A stretch of DNA of 64,000 bases from Phaeobacter sp. QD34_24 (GCF_028890115.1 NZ_JARCJD010000001.1:248001-312000); one strand, 5' to 3'; counted from the first letter of the stretch, positions 46,742 to 57,441 are shown. A program made the numbers and translations. The notes: generated from the letters alone by a model not told the origin.

Positions 46742-47392
46742 CTATTGGTTAAAAGAATATTCAAATTGTTCGATTTCTTCGGCACAGGCGGCGGCAATGG
46801 CCGCGCGGGTCTGTGGATCGTAATACTCCCGCCAGTCGGCCAGGCGACGCGACGCATTGCTGCGCGGCAACTCCAGACGGAAACCCAGGTGATCGAACAG
46901 CGGTTCGGCGTCTTTCTGGAAGTGTTCGATCCGAATGTAGGCATCGCACTGTTCGACCCCGTCCGCGTGCCGCATGTAGGACCGGGCGGGATGGGCCTGA
47001 AAGGCGTCCAGCGTGTCGCTGTGCAGGATGAAGTCCCTGAACTCCAGGGTCTTGGAACGGCTCACGGCGGGATGGTCGAAGGCTTGCGCCCGCAGCCAGT
47101 GGTAATAGCTGACAGCGCGATCAAAGGGGTTGCGCACCAGGGTAAAGGCAAACAGTCCCCGCAGTTGCTCCTGGGGCAGCAGCCCTTCGATATCGGCCAG
47201 GGTGGAGTGTTTCCACAACCGCCCTCGGGTCTTCACATCGCGCAGGCGGCGGCGGCGGTTCGACGCTTTTGGCGTATCGCCCAGCATCATATCGTCCTTC
47301 ATCGCCCGCGCCTCCAGCGCCAGCGACAGCGCCGTGCCCCCAGTCTTGGGGATATGGACAAAGACGTAGTTACGGCCAGGGGACAGGATCAT
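46742..47392 (-). CDS. Sulfotransferase family protein
   Basis: A 216-residue protein with sulfotransferase family 2 features: the PAPS phosphate-binding loop HIPKTGGTAL near the N terminus (about 13-22) and the second PAPS motif RNPFDRAVSYYHWL. The size is typical for bacterial exopolysaccharide or lipid sulfotransferases. The acceptor is unknown; no polysaccharide cluster adjoins it. It lies between the Hint protein and the DMT exporter. Confidence 0.9.
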   Translation of the reverse strand: MILSPGRNYVFVHIPKTGGTALSLALEARAMKDDMMLGDTPKASNRRRRLRDVKTRGRLWKHSTLADIEGLLPQEQLRGLFAFTLVRNPFDRAVSYYHWLRAQAFDHPAVSRSKTLEFRDFILHSDTLDAFQAHPARSYMRHADGVEQCDAYIRIEHFQKDAEPLFDHLGFRLELPRSNASRRLADWREYYDPQTRAAIAAACAEEIEQFEYSFNQ

Positions 47393-47438
47393 AGGGCAAC
47401 CTTAGGCAATCGAGGCGCGAATGCAAACGCCACGGGGA

Positions 47439-48362
47439 TCAGCCACCGCGTAGGGCAATCGTGCCCCCGGCCAGCACGATCAGCGCAATCCCCGCGATCT
47501 GCATCGGTTCCAGGCTTTGCCCGAACACCATCCAGGCAAAGGCAGGTCCCACGATGATCACCGAATACTCGAACACCGCCACATAGGAGGCCTCTCCCAG
47601 CTGATAGGCCTTGGTGATCAGGAACACCCCCAGGACCGAGGCGACCCCTTGCAGGAGAACCCAATGCGAGACCGGCCAAATCGGCCAGACCCAGCCACGG
47701 GTCACAAAGCCATCGGCGCCCTCGGCCACCGGCAGCGGCCACAGCGCCAACCCGCCAAGCGCAACCGCGCCGATCAGCGCCTGCGCCAGCAGCATCGCAA
47801 ACAGCATGGATACCGTGCTTTCCTCGCGGCACATCAGCCCCGTCGCCATCGAACCAAGCGCATAGAACAGCCCGCCGCAGACCGGCAGCAGGATCAGCCA
47901 GTCGAAATTGGCCGGATCCGGTTGCAGGACAAGAAGAACCCCCAGAAATCCAAGCGCAACCGCCGTCACCCGGATCGGACCGATACGCTGTTTCAGCACC
48001 AGCACCGAGATCAGCACAATCAGGATCGGCGAGGTGAATAGACCGGCAAGCGCCTGTGCCAGCGGCATCAGCGCCACGGCCGAGAAATAGAACACCATCG
48101 ACACCGCCACCAGCATGCCGCGCAGCGCCACGGCCCACATCCGGCCGGGGCGCAAACTGCCAAGGCCTGCCTGCATCATCACCCAGACCAGCGGCAGGGC
48201 AATGACGGTGCGCATCAGGTAGAACTGCCAGATGCCAATCTGTTCGGCCATCAGCGGAACCGCGTTGTCGCTGATGCCGATAATCACCATCGCGGCCACC
48301 ATGATCGGCGCCGCACCGCTATGACTGCCGACCAGCGGCGGGGAAGAGATCGTTTGTTTCAT
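47439..48362 (-). CDS. DMT superfamily (EamA) exporter
   Basis: A 307-residue protein with ten transmembrane segments in two EamA repeats (MVAAMVIIGISDNAVPLMAE in the first; VLLQGVASVLGVFLITKAY in the second). The family exports metabolites such as amino acids. The start at 48362 is preceded by GGAAGAGGA. It diverges from the acyl-CoA synthetase gene with only 76 bases between, so both promoters and any operator overlap. Confidence 0.9.
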   Translation of the reverse strand: MKQTISSPPLVGSHSGAAPIMVAAMVIIGISDNAVPLMAEQIGIWQFYLMRTVIALPLVWVMMQAGLGSLRPGRMWAVALRGMLVAVSMVFYFSAVALMPLAQALAGLFTSPILIVLISVLVLKQRIGPIRVTAVALGFLGVLLVLQPDPANFDWLILLPVCGGLFYALGSMATGLMCREESTVSMLFAMLLAQALIGAVALGGLALWPLPVAEGADGFVTRGWVWPIWPVSHWVLLQGVASVLGVFLITKAYQLGEASYVAVFEYSVIIVGPAFAWMVFGQSLEPMQIAGIALIVLAGGTIALRGG

Positions 48363-48411
48363 TCCTCTTCCATTGAGCGCAACTTTCCGCAATATCTGTC
48401 CTCAAAACGAC

Positions 48412-48423
48412 ATTCCGCGGAAT
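48412..48423. promoter_or_regulatory. Palindrome between the exporter and acyl-CoA synthetase genes
   Basis: A perfect 12-base palindrome, ATTCCGCGGAAT, in the 76-base divergent promoter. It sits 16 bases before the synthetase start, over or next to its ribosome binding site. It is a candidate operator; no regulator can be named. Confidence 0.35.
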
Positions 48424-48438
48424 CATTGGAGGAAACTT

Positions 48439-50064
48439 ATGGGTTGGATGGCTGACGAAACCGGCTTGGGCAAAAATGCGGCAAACTATGTTCCGCTGAC
48501 CCCGCTGTCGCACCTGCGCCGTGCCGCACATGTTTTCGCCGATGTTCCCGCCGTGGTCTACGGCAAGCACCGCAAGACCTATGCCGCCTACTATGATCGC
48601 TGCACGCGGCTTGCCTCGGCGCTTGCCCGCATGGGGGTAAAGCCGGGCGATGTGGTTGCCACCCTTATTCCAAACCTGCCCGCCCAGGCCGAGGCGCATT
48701 TCGGCGTGCCTGCCTGTGGCGCGGTTCTCAACACCATCAACACCCGCCTCGATGTGGATACGGTCGCCTATATCTTTGACCACGGAGAGGCGAAGGTCGC
48801 CCTGGTCGATACCGAGTTCCTGCCCCTCGCCGAAGCCGCCAAGGCGCAGATGGAGGGCGAAGGCCCGATCCTGATCGAGGTCCCCGATCCCGAGGCCGGA
48901 TTTGCCGCCAGTGGCCGCCATCCGGTCTATGAAGAGGTGCTGGGCCATGCCGCTCATGATTTTGAATGGATCATGCCAGAGGATGAATGGGAAAGCCTGG
49001 CGCTGAACTATACCTCCGGCACCACCGGGCGCCCCAAGGGCGTGGTCTATCATCATCGCGGCGCCTACCTGATGACCATGGGCACGGTGATTTCCTGGCG
49101 CATGGTGATGCACCCGGTCTATCTGACCATCGTGCCGCTGTTTCACTGCAATGGCTGGAACCACACCTGGATGATGCCGGTTCTGGGCGGCACCCTGGTC
49201 TGCTGCCGCAATGTCACGGCGCCTGCGGTCTATGACGCCATCGCCGAGGAAGGCGTCACCCATTTCGGCGGCGCGCCCATCGTGCTGAACATGATCGTCA
49301 ACGCCAAGGAGGAAGAGCGCCGCGACTTTGATCACACGGTCGAGGTCTTCACCGCAGGCGCGCCCCCTGCCCCGGCGACGCTGGAGAAGATCGAACGCCT
49401 CGGCTTCCACGTGACGCAGGTCTACGGGCTGACCGAGACCTATGGCCACGTGACCGAATGCCTGTGGAAGGGCGACAGCTGGGATGCGCTGGACCAGCAG
49501 GGCCGAGCTGCAATCAAGGCCCGCCAGGGGGTCGCCTTCCCGATGATGGATCACATCACCGTGGTGGATGAGAACATGGGTCAGATCCCGATGAACGCCA
49601 AGGATCAGGGTGAAATCGTCATGCGCGGCAACTCGGTGATGAAGGGCTATCTGAAAAACCCCGAAGCCACCGCCGAAAGCTTCAAGGGCGGCTATTTCCA
49701 CTCCGGCGATATCGCGATCCAGCACCCCGATGGCTATATCCAGATCGCCGACCGGGCCAAGGACATCATCATATCCGGCGGCGAAAACATCTCCTCGGTC
49801 GAGGTCGAGGGCGTGCTGATGGCGCATCCGGACGTCAACCTGGCTGCGGTGGTTGCCAAGCAGGACGACAAATGGGGAGAGGTCCCTTGCGCCTTTGTCG
49901 AGCTGAAAGAGGGGGCCACGGTGGATGAGGCAGGTCTCATTGCCTTTTCCCGCGAAACCCTGGCAGGTTTCAAGGCGCCCAAGAAGGTCGTGTTTCAGGA
50001 GCTGCCCAAGACCTCGACCGGCAAGATCCAGAAATTCGAACTCCGCAAGATCGCCAACGCCTAA
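48439..50064 (+). CDS. Acyl-CoA synthetase (AMP-forming)
   Basis: A 541-residue ANL superfamily ligase. The AMP-binding loop is LNYTSGTTGRPKG, then QVYGLTETYGH (A5-like motif), the hinge GYIQIADRAKDIIISGGENIS, and the C-terminal PKTSTGKIQKFEL with the catalytic lysine. The size and pattern resemble fatty-acid and 3-methylmercaptopropionate-CoA ligases (DmdB-like). GGAGG precedes ATG 48439. It could supply acyl-CoA to the operon at 38-45.8 kb; that is inference. Confidence 0.95.
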   Translation: MGWMADETGLGKNAANYVPLTPLSHLRRAAHVFADVPAVVYGKHRKTYAAYYDRCTRLASALARMGVKPGDVVATLIPNLPAQAEAHFGVPACGAVLNTINTRLDVDTVAYIFDHGEAKVALVDTEFLPLAEAAKAQMEGEGPILIEVPDPEAGFAASGRHPVYEEVLGHAAHDFEWIMPEDEWESLALNYTSGTTGRPKGVVYHHRGAYLMTMGTVISWRMVMHPVYLTIVPLFHCNGWNHTWMMPVLGGTLVCCRNVTAPAVYDAIAEEGVTHFGGAPIVLNMIVNAKEEERRDFDHTVEVFTAGAPPAPATLEKIERLGFHVTQVYGLTETYGHVTECLWKGDSWDALDQQGRAAIKARQGVAFPMMDHITVVDENMGQIPMNAKDQGEIVMRGNSVMKGYLKNPEATAESFKGGYFHSGDIAIQHPDGYIQIADRAKDIIISGGENISSVEVEGVLMAHPDVNLAAVVAKQDDKWGEVPCAFVELKEGATVDEAGLIAFSRETLAGFKAPKKVVFQELPKTSTGKIQKFELRKIANA

Positions 50065-50162
50065 AGCATCATTCCACGCGATTGCCCCTTGCGTCAGCCC
50101 ATTAACATTCCTATTTTGGAATGTAATGGGCTGTCTGGCGCCCGGAATCGAAAGGAAATGAC

Positions 50163-50354
50163 ATGACGATCAACAATGCGGTTATGGCGATGGCCGGGTT
50201 CATGGTGCTTCTCTCCGTGGTGCTGACCCAGTTCGTCTCCCCCTACTGGATGTGGCTGACGGTCTTCGTCGGCGCCAATATGTTCCAGTCCGCCTTCACC
50301 GGCTTCTGCCCGGCGGCGATGATCTTTGCCCGGCTCGGCCTGAAACCCGCCTGA
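50163..50354 (+). CDS. DUF2892 inner-membrane protein
   Basis: A 63-residue protein with two hydrophobic segments (NAVMAMAGFMVLLSVVL and YWMWLTVFVGANMFQSAF), then the conserved GFCPAAMIFARLGLKPA of the YgaP-type DUF2892 family. Related proteins carry a rhodanese domain, which is absent here. The cysteine in FTGFCPA is conserved and may react with sulfur species. GAAAGGAAA precedes the start at 50163. No partner gene adjoins it. Confidence 0.88.
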   Translation: MTINNAVMAMAGFMVLLSVVLTQFVSPYWMWLTVFVGANMFQSAFTGFCPAAMIFARLGLKPA

Positions 50355-50485
50355 GGCCAAGGCTTCAGGTGCGCGGCCGAATGCATCGGTTCTACCTCAT
50401 AAATGGGTAAAGTGGTTTGCTGCTTTGCCCATCGCCATGCTATTTTGCTGCAAGCAGAAGCAATAGCATGTGACAGGCAGCCTGA

Positions 50486-51496
50486 ATGACGGCACTGAGA
50501 GAATTTCAACGGCTTGAGGCTGCCGCGCTCTGGCGCGCCTCTCCGGACTCTCAACGCCGGGATGTCATCGTCTCGGTCGGCGATGCGACGCTCACCATCA
50601 CGGATATGAACGACAGGCCGCTGGCGCATTGGTCGCTGGCTGCTGTCGAACGCGCCAATCCCGGCCAGTTTCCCGCCATTTTCCATCCCGATGGCGATCC
50701 CGGCGAAACCCTGGAGATCTCCGAGGATGAGGCCACCATGCTCGAGGCCATCGACCGCGTGCGTGCCGCCATCGAACGCCGTCGCCCCCATCCCGGCCGC
50801 CTGCGCGCGGCCAGCGTGCTGGGTGTGACCGCCCTGTTGGCGCTCCTGGTCTTCCTCTGGCTGCCAAGCGCCCTGCAGAACCATGCGGTCAGCGTGGTGC
50901 CCGACATCAAGCGCAAGGCCATCGGCCAGGCGCTGCTGGGGCGGATCGAGCGGGTCACCGGCCAGGCCTGCATGAGCGCCGACACCGCTCCGATCCTCGA
51001 AAAACTCGCCCTGCGCACCGGCGTGCGTCGTCTGGTGATCTTCCGGTCCGGATTGGCCAGCAGCCTGCATCTGCCCGGTGGTATCGTGCTGTTGAACCGC
51101 TCGTTCGTGGAAGACTACGAGGACCCCGCCGTGGCAGCGGGTGCCATTCTGGCGGAACGGGCCCGCGCCGGGGTTGAGGATCCCCTGGCCGAACTTCTTG
51201 CCTCGGGCGGACCTCTTGCCTCGTTCCGCTTGCTGACCACGGGACAGCTGAACCGCGACACACTGGACCACTATGTGGAAACGGTGCTGGCCGCTCCGCG
51301 CCCCGACCTGGCCGAGGAGGTGCTTCTGGCCGAATTCGCCCGCGCGGCAATCCCCTCAAGCCCCTTTGCCTATGCCGCTGATATTACGGGTGAAACCACG
51401 ATTGGACTGATCGAGGCCGACCCGATGGCCGGGCGCGTGCTGGAACCGGTTCTGAACGACGGCGACTGGGTGCGCCTGCAAAACATCTGCAACTAG
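50486..51496 (+). CDS. Membrane protein resembling M48 peptidases but lacking HExxH
   Basis: A 336-residue protein with one central transmembrane segment (AASVLGVTALLALLVFLWL, about 111-129). The N-terminal half resembles a small beta-rich domain. The C-terminal half has the shape of an M48-type metallopeptidase: LVIFRSGLASSLHLPGGIVLLNRSFVEDY corresponds to the strand and helix before the active site. At the place where HExxH should occur it reads AGAILAERARAG, with no zinc-binding histidines. It is therefore likely a non-catalytic peptidase-like protein. It stands alone upstream of the broken chemoreceptor gene. Confidence 0.72.
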   Translation: MTALREFQRLEAAALWRASPDSQRRDVIVSVGDATLTITDMNDRPLAHWSLAAVERANPGQFPAIFHPDGDPGETLEISEDEATMLEAIDRVRAAIERRRPHPGRLRAASVLGVTALLALLVFLWLPSALQNHAVSVVPDIKRKAIGQALLGRIERVTGQACMSADTAPILEKLALRTGVRRLVIFRSGLASSLHLPGGIVLLNRSFVEDYEDPAVAAGAILAERARAGVEDPLAELLASGGPLASFRLLTTGQLNRDTLDHYVETVLAAPRPDLAEEVLLAEFARAAIPSSPFAYAADITGETTIGLIEADPMAGRVLEPVLNDGDWVRLQNICN

Positions 51497-51814
51497 CCAG
51501 GTCGGCTGGCCTCCAGTCACATAAGCCGCTGTAGCACCCCCACCCGTTGCGCTGACATCGCACAGTTCAGACTTTCCCAACGCTGCATTTTCCAGACGAT
51601 GACCTGTGCACATCCAATAGAGCCCCCCAGCCTTACGTAAGGTTATGGGCGAATTGGTTTCACCAAGACACTTCCCGCGCGAGTTTCTGTAATGTTTAAG
51701 GGAAGCATTAACACCTCTGCTCGATAGCATTGTAAGCGTGCCAATCAATATCTTTTAGGCAGCTTACCCCCCCCTGTCGCTGAAACCCGCGGCAGTACTA
51801 GGAGAATGTTACCG
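51497..51814. other. Intergenic region upstream of the chemoreceptor, no gene
   Basis: A 318-base gap, less GC-rich than the genes around it. It must hold the chemoreceptor promoter. GGAG at 51801-51804 is the ribosome binding site. No repeat, RNA gene or good small open frame was seen. Confidence 0.5.
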
Positions 51815-53977
51815 ATGACCCTGCGCTCCTCTATCCTTGCGCTGATTGTGATACCTTTTGTAGCCCTTGTTGTTGAAGGCGGAATGAAAGGCATCGCCGA
51901 CTTCAATCGTTTTCTGGATGCCAGACACACCCAAGTCGAGATTGCCGAAGCCGTATCGCTGTCCAATCTCGCGCATTATCTGCAGTAAGAACGGGGCATC
52001 ACCGCAGGTTTCCTACAATCCGGTGGAGCCAATTTCGCTGCCGAACTGGATGAAATCCGCCGCTACGTAGACAAATACAGCGGCAAAATCCCCGAACACG
52101 CCGCCAAGGTCCGCAAGGAGATGGCAAACCTTGACGAGATCCGCGCTGCCGTGCGGTCCAAGTCTGTTGCCGCCGCCGATGCAAGCGCGGATTTCACCAG
52201 GATCATCATCGCTGTTCTGGATGCCGCCGATGCGGAAATGCTGCGCCAGAAAAATCCCGAAATCGTACAGATCGCATCCGGCCTTGTTCCGCTCAGCGCG
52301 GCCAAGGAAGCCGTCGAACTTCAGCGCTCTGCCGGCCTGACCGGGTTCAGCGCAGGCTCCTTTGCCCTGCCCGTCTACAACCTGTTTTCGGCCGAAAGCG
52401 TTGCCGAAAAGCAGGTTCTGCACCTCGCCGAGATCGTGCTGCTGAAGCAATTCGCAGATCTGGATTTCAAGAAGGGGTTGAAGGAGAGCGGTTTGCCAGA
52501 GGTGCGCAAGGCGGTGATCGCCGCAGGCCCCGAAGGCACCCTGCCCAATGTCACGGTAAAACAATGGTTCGAGCTGTCCTCCGAGTGGATCAACTATCTG
52601 CATAAGGCAGAGGAAATGGCCACCAAGCGGATGACCACGCTGGCCCAGGCCGAAGCCCGGGCCGCGATCATCACCCTGTTGACGACCGCAGCGGTCGTCA
52701 CCCTGTCGATCCTGGCCTGCTGCGCCATCGGCTGGCGCCTGATCCGAACCTTCGACACCCAGTTCGGAGCCCTGCAAGAGGACCTGGATCGCCTGGCCCA
52801 TAAGGATTTCAACTTCAAACCGGCCTTCATGGATGCAAAGACCGAGATCAGCGGACTGAACCGCACCATGGAGAAAACCCGCAAGGCCCTGAAAGATGCC
52901 GATGAAACCCTGGCCGAAGCCGAAAAGACCCGCTCAACGGTGGTCGAAACCCTCAACGACCATCTCAAACTCCTGGCCGATCGCGATCTGGAGTGTGAAA
53001 TCAAGGAAGAGTTCCCCAAAGGCTATGACCGGCTGCGCCGCAGCTTCAACATCTCGACCGCGACCCTGCGGTCCACCGTCTCGCAGGTGATCGACTCCGC
53101 CGCCAGCATCCGCAATGGCGCCGCCGAGATCAGCCAGTCCTCGGATGACCTGTCGCATCGCACCGAAAGCCAGGCCGCAACCCTGGAAGAGACCGCCGCC
53201 GCCCTCGATGAGCTGACCGCAAGCGTGAAATCCGCCGCCGAAGGTGCGCGCAGCGTCGAGATCATCATGGACGAGGCCAAGCAGGAGGCCGAGAACAGCG
53301 GCACCGTGGTGCAAAGCGCGGTCTCGGCGATGACCGAGATCGAGCAGTCCTCGACCCATATCGCCCAGATCATCGGCGTGATCGACGACATCGCCTTCCA
53401 GACCAACCTCTTGGCGCTGAACGCCGGGGTCGAGGCTGCCCGAGCAGGCGAAGCAGGCCGTGGTTTTGCGGTGGTGGCCTCCGAAGTGCGCGCCCTGGCG
53501 CAGCGCTCCTCGGATGCGGCGATGGAGATCAAGACGCTGATCAGCGATTCCTCCCGCCAGGTGGAGCGCGGCGTCGATCTGGTCGGCAAGGCGGGCGAGG
53601 CTCTGAACAGCATCGTCGAGCGTGTGAACCACATCTCGAAACTGGTGACCGACATTGCCGAGGGCGCGGTGGAGCAATCCACCGGCCTGGGCGAGATCAA
53701 CACCGGCGTGGTGCAGCTGGATCAGGTGACCCAGCAGAACGCGGCGATGGTGGAACAGGCGACGGCGGCGGGTCACATGCTGAACTCCGATGCGACCAAG
53801 CTGGCCGAACTGGTGGCCTCCTTCAAGATCGAAGGAAGTGGAGGTCTCACCCAGGTGAAGTCCCCCGCCCCCACCGCCCATGGCAGCGACAGCTGGGAGC
53901 AGGCAGCCATTCCGGCACAGTCCGCCGTTCCCGTCGCCCATGGCAACGCGGCTGTCGACAAATGGCAGGATTTCTGA
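51815..53977 (+). pseudogene. Methyl-accepting chemotaxis protein interrupted by one in-frame TAA
   Basis: The gene reads through as a 720-residue chemoreceptor except for a TAA at 51986-51988, codon 58. Before it lies the first transmembrane helix (SILALIVIPFVALVVEG) and the start of a NIT-like sensor. The frame continues unchanged as ERGITAGFLQSGGANF, so the stop replaces the lysine of the usual LQKERG motif of NIT domains by one base change (AAA to TAA). The rest holds a second helix (about 280-305), HAMP, and the signalling domain with NAGVEAARAGEAGRGFAVVA. An internal ATG at 52121 could yield a receptor without the first helix. No further damage is seen, so the mutation is recent, a sequencing error, or read through. 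Confidence 0.85.
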
Positions 53978-54028
53978 GGCCTGATTGCCCTCGCATCCCG
54001 GCAGATCCGGCAACGGTTGCTGCCTGAC

Positions 54029-54066
54029 CAAAAAAACAAGCGGGCCCCGATGGGACCCGCTTTTTC
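54029..54066. terminator. Bidirectional terminator between chemoreceptor and gcvP
   Basis: A 7-bp stem AAGCGGG/CCCGCTT (54038-54044 and 54056-54062), with an A-run before and a T-run after. It can terminate the chemoreceptor transcript on the plus strand and gcvP on the minus strand. Confidence 0.75.
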
Positions 54067-54084
54067 GTTTCTGAACAGCGATGG

Positions 54085-56934
54085 TTACTCTGCCGCGTCC
54101 AGATAGTCTTCCAGCGGCGGACAGGTGCAGATCAGGTGCCGGTCACCATAGACATTGTCCACGCGGTTGACCGGCGGCCAGTATTTGTCCACCCGGAAGG
54201 CACCGGGCGGGAAACAGCCCTGCTCGCGGCTGTAGGGGCGGTCCCAGTCCTTGACCAAATCCTCCATCGTGTGGGGGGCATGTTTCAGCGGGTTGTTCTC
54301 CGCATCGATGCGCCCTTCTTCGATGTCGCGGATCTCTTCGCGGATCGACAGCATCGCCTCGCAGAAACGGTCCAGCTCGGCCTTGGTTTCGGATTCCGTC
54401 GGCTCCACCATCAGGGTGCCTGCCACCGGCCAGCTCATGGTCGGGGCGTGAAAACCGCTATCCATCAAACGTTTTGCTACATCATCCACGGTGACATGGG
54501 CGCTGTCCGCATAGGGCCGCGTATCCAGGATGCACTCATGCGCGACGCGGCCCGTCGGGCCCTTGTAGAGGACGTCATAGGCGCCTTCGAGCCGCTTGGC
54601 GATATAGTTGGCGTTGAGGATCGCAACCTTGGTCGCCTGGGTCAGACCGGCCCCGCCCATCATCAGGCAATAGGCCCAGCTGATCGTCAGGATCGAGGCC
54701 GACCCAAGCGGCGCCGCCGATACCGGACCTTCGCTGCCACCGGTTTCCGGATGGCCCGGAAGATGCGCCACCAGATGCGATTTCACCCCGATCGGACCCA
54801 TGCCGGGGCCGCCGCCGCCATGGGGGATGGCAAAGGTCTTGTGGAGGTTCAGGTGGCTGACGTCACCGCCCAGATCGCCGGGACGGCTGAGGCCGACCAT
54901 GGCGTTCATATTGGCGCCATCGATATAGACCTGGCCGCCAAAGTCATGGGTGATCTTGCAGACCTCATGCACGGTTTCCTCGAACACGCCGTGGGTCGAG
55001 GGATAGGTGATCATGCAGCCCGCCAGATTGTCGCGGTGTTTCTCGGCCTTGGCACGGAAATCCTCGAGGTCAATATCGCCGTTATCGGCCGATTTCACCA
55101 CCACGACCTGCCAGCCCACCATCTGCGCCGAAGCCGGGTTGGTACCATGGGCAGAGACCGGGATCAGGCAGATGTTGCGATGGCCTTCGCCGCGGGCGCG
55201 GTGATAGGCGGCGATGGTCAAAAGACCGGCGTATTCCCCCTGCGCACCCGAATTGGGCTGCATCGAGATCGCATCATAACCGGTGATCTGACACAGCTTC
55301 GCCGACAGGTCAGTGACCATCTCGGTATAGCCTTCGGTCTGATCGGCGGGCGCAAAGGGGTGAATGCTGGAAAACTCAGGCCAGCTGAGCGGCATCATCT
55401 CGGCCGCCGCATTCAATTTCATGGTGCAGGAGCCAAGCGGGATCATCGCCCGGTCCAGAGCCAGGTCGCGATCCGCCAGGCGGCGCATGTAGCGCATCAT
55501 CTCGGTCTCGGCCCGGTTCATGTGGAAGATCGGATGGGTCAGGTAGTCCGAGGTGCGGTGCAGATCCTCCGGCACGCGGTATTCCGGCGTGAAATCGTCA
55601 TCGGCCCGCACGATCCCGAAGGCGCGCCAGACGGCCTCGATGGTTTCGGGGCGGGTGGTCTCATCCAGGGTGATGCCGACGCGGAACTCGCCCACCCGAC
55701 GCAGGTTGATGCCCTCATCCACGGCGGATTTCAGAACCGCCGCCTGCAGCGGGCCCACATCCACGGTTATGGTGTCGAAAAAGACCCGTGGATCCACCTT
55801 GAACCCGGCCTCCTCCAGCCCCTTGGCCAGGCGCACGGTCTTGCGGTGGATGCGCTGCGCGATGGCCTTCAGCCCCTGTGGACCGTGGAACACGCCATAC
55901 ATCGAGGCCATCACCGCCAGCAGAGCCTGAGCGGTGCAGACGTTGGAGGTGGCCTTTTCACGACGGATGTGCTGTTCGCGGGTCTGCAGCGACAGGCGAT
56001 AGGCCTTGTTGCCATGGGCATCGATAGAGACACCCACGATCCGGCCCGGCATCGCCCGCTTATAGGCATCCTTCGCCGCCATATAGGCCGCATGCGGCCC
56101 CCCTGCCCCCATCGGCACGCCAAACCGCTGGGTGGAGCCGACAGCGATATCGGCCCCCATGGCTCCCGGTTCCTTCAGCAGCGTCAGCGCCAGCGGATCG
56201 GCGGTCACGATGCCGATGGCCTTGTGGGCGTGCAGTTTCTCGATATGAGGCGTGAAGTCGGTCACGTGACCATAGGTGCCGGGATACTGGAAGATCGCAC
56301 CGAATACCTGCTCGGGGTCCATCTTGTCAGGGTTGCCGACGATCACCTCGATACCGAGAGGTTCCGCGCGGGTCTTCATCACGGCGATGTTCTGCGGGTG
56401 GCAGTCGCGGTCGATGAAAAACGCCTTGGCCTTGGATTTCGCCACTCGCTGCGCCATGGTCATCGCCTCGGCGCAGGCGGTTGCCTCGTCCAACAGGGAC
56501 GCATTGGCAATCTTAAGACCGGTCAGGTCCGAAATCATCGTCTGGAAGTTCAACAGCGCCTCAAGCCGCCCCTGCGATATTTCCGGTTGATAGGGCGTAT
56601 AGGCGGTGTACCAGGCCGGGTTTTCCAGGATGTTGCGCTGGATCGCCGGCGGGGTGACGGTGCCGTGATAGCCCTGACCGATGAGCGAGGTCATCAGCTT
56701 GTTCTTATTGGCAACTTCGCGCATGTGGAACAAGAGCTCGCGCTCGGAGAGCGGGCGACCGAACTCCAGCGCCGCCTTCTGGCGGATCGAGGCCGGAACG
56801 GTGTCATCGATCAGCGCATCCAGGCTGTCGGCGCCCACGACGCGCAGCATCTCCTCCATCTCCTGCGGAGAGGGGCCGATATGGCGGCGGTTGGCAAAGT
56901 CATACGGCAGGTAGTCCGTCGGTTCAAAAGACAT
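54085..56934 (-). CDS. gcvP: Glycine dehydrogenase (decarboxylating), P-protein
   Basis: A 949-residue fused homodimeric P-protein of the glycine cleavage system. It decarboxylates glycine with PLP and passes the aminomethyl group to GcvH. The PLP lysine is in [16 protein letters not shown] (about residue 699). The two-domain structure is visible, with [20 protein letters not shown] in the N-terminal half and [14 protein letters not shown] in the C-terminal half. Last gene of gcvT-gcvH-gcvP, controlled by the upstream glycine riboswitch. Confidence 0.98.
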   Translation of the reverse strand: MSFEPTDYLPYDFANRRHIGPSPQEMEEMLRVVGADSLDALIDDTVPASIRQKAALEFGRPLSERELLFHMREVANKNKLMTSLIGQGYHGTVTPPAIQRNILENPAWYTAYTPYQPEISQGRLEALLNFQTMISDLTGLKIANASLLDEATACAEAMTMAQRVAKSKAKAFFIDRDCHPQNIAVMKTRAEPLGIEVIVGNPDKMDPEQVFGAIFQYPGTYGHVTDFTPHIEKLHAHKAIGIVTADPLALTLLKEPGAMGADIAVGSTQRFGVPMGAGGPHAAYMAAKDAYKRAMPGRIVGVSIDAHGNKAYRLSLQTREQHIRREKATSNVCTAQALLAVMASMYGVFHGPQGLKAIAQRIHRKTVRLAKGLEEAGFKVDPRVFFDTITVDVGPLQAAVLKSAVDEGINLRRVGEFRVGITLDETTRPETIEAVWRAFGIVRADDDFTPEYRVPEDLHRTSDYLTHPIFHMNRAETEMMRYMRRLADRDLALDRAMIPLGSCTMKLNAAAEMMPLSWPEFSSIHPFAPADQTEGYTEMVTDLSAKLCQITGYDAISMQPNSGAQGEYAGLLTIAAYHRARGEGHRNICLIPVSAHGTNPASAQMVGWQVVVVKSADNGDIDLEDFRAKAEKHRDNLAGCMITYPSTHGVFEETVHEVCKITHDFGGQVYIDGANMNAMVGLSRPGDLGGDVSHLNLHKTFAIPHGGGGPGMGPIGVKSHLVAHLPGHPETGGSEGPVSAAPLGSASILTISWAYCLMMGGAGLTQATKVAILNANYIAKRLEGAYDVLYKGPTGRVAHECILDTRPYADSAHVTVDDVAKRLMDSGFHAPTMSWPVAGTLMVEPTESETKAELDRFCEAMLSIREEIRDIEEGRIDAENNPLKHAPHTMEDLVKDWDRPYSREQGCFPPGAFRVDKYWPPVNRVDNVYGDRHLICTCPPLEDYLDAAE

Positions 56935-57040
56935 GAGGCACCCCTTCGAGGATCATGGGTTCGGACAAAGGAAAGGCAGCGGGCAGGCCCGCGCGCCAGG
57001 TAGAGTGGCCCCCGCCACCAGATGGGGGCGGGGAGAAAAC

Positions 57041-57400
57041 TCAGCCGATGAAGGCCTTATAGGCGGATTCATCCATGTAATCGTCCATCGGAGACAGATC
57101 GGAGGGCTTGATCTTGAAGAACCAGGCCTCTCCTTCGGGGTCGTCGTTGACCTTGCCGGGCTCATCGACGATGGCCTCGTTGATCTCGACGATCTCGCCA
57201 TCCAGCGGCGACAGGATGTCCGAGGCCGCCTTAACGGATTCGATCACCACGATCTCTTCGTCCTTGGTGACTTCGGTGCCGACTTCGGGCAGCTCGACAA
57301 AGACCACATCGCCCAGCTGTTCAGCCGCATGGGCGGTGATGCCCACGGTGATGATCTCGCCCTCGGCCTGCAGCCACTCGTGTTCTTCGGTATATTTCAT
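57041..57400 (-). CDS. gcvH: Glycine cleavage system H protein
   Basis: A 119-residue lipoyl carrier. The lipoylated lysine is K57 in IVVIESVKAAS, and the KYTEEHEWL start is typical. It lies between gcvT (41 bases upstream) and gcvP (106 bases downstream). Confidence 0.98.
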   Translation of the reverse strand: MKYTEEHEWLQAEGEIITVGITAHAAEQLGDVVFVELPEVGTEVTKDEEIVVIESVKAASDILSPLDGEIVEINEAIVDEPGKVNDDPEGEAWFFKIKPSDLSPMDDYMDESAYKAFIG

Positions 57401-57441
57401 GGTCTCGTTCCCTTTGAACCAATGCGCTTTGTTGTTTGCGT

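Noticed and set aside
38005-50064. DMSP demethylation pathway (DmdB and DmdC)
   Set aside because: Both the large dehydrogenase and the synthetase resemble these enzymes, but dmdA and dmdD are absent and the operon looks like general beta-oxidation. The names are not justified from sequence alone.
54136-57003. A 955-codon open frame on the plus strand opposite gcvP
   Set aside because: It is the exact antisense of a clear gcvP. Its codon pattern is what high third-position GC on the true strand produces, and it matches no family.
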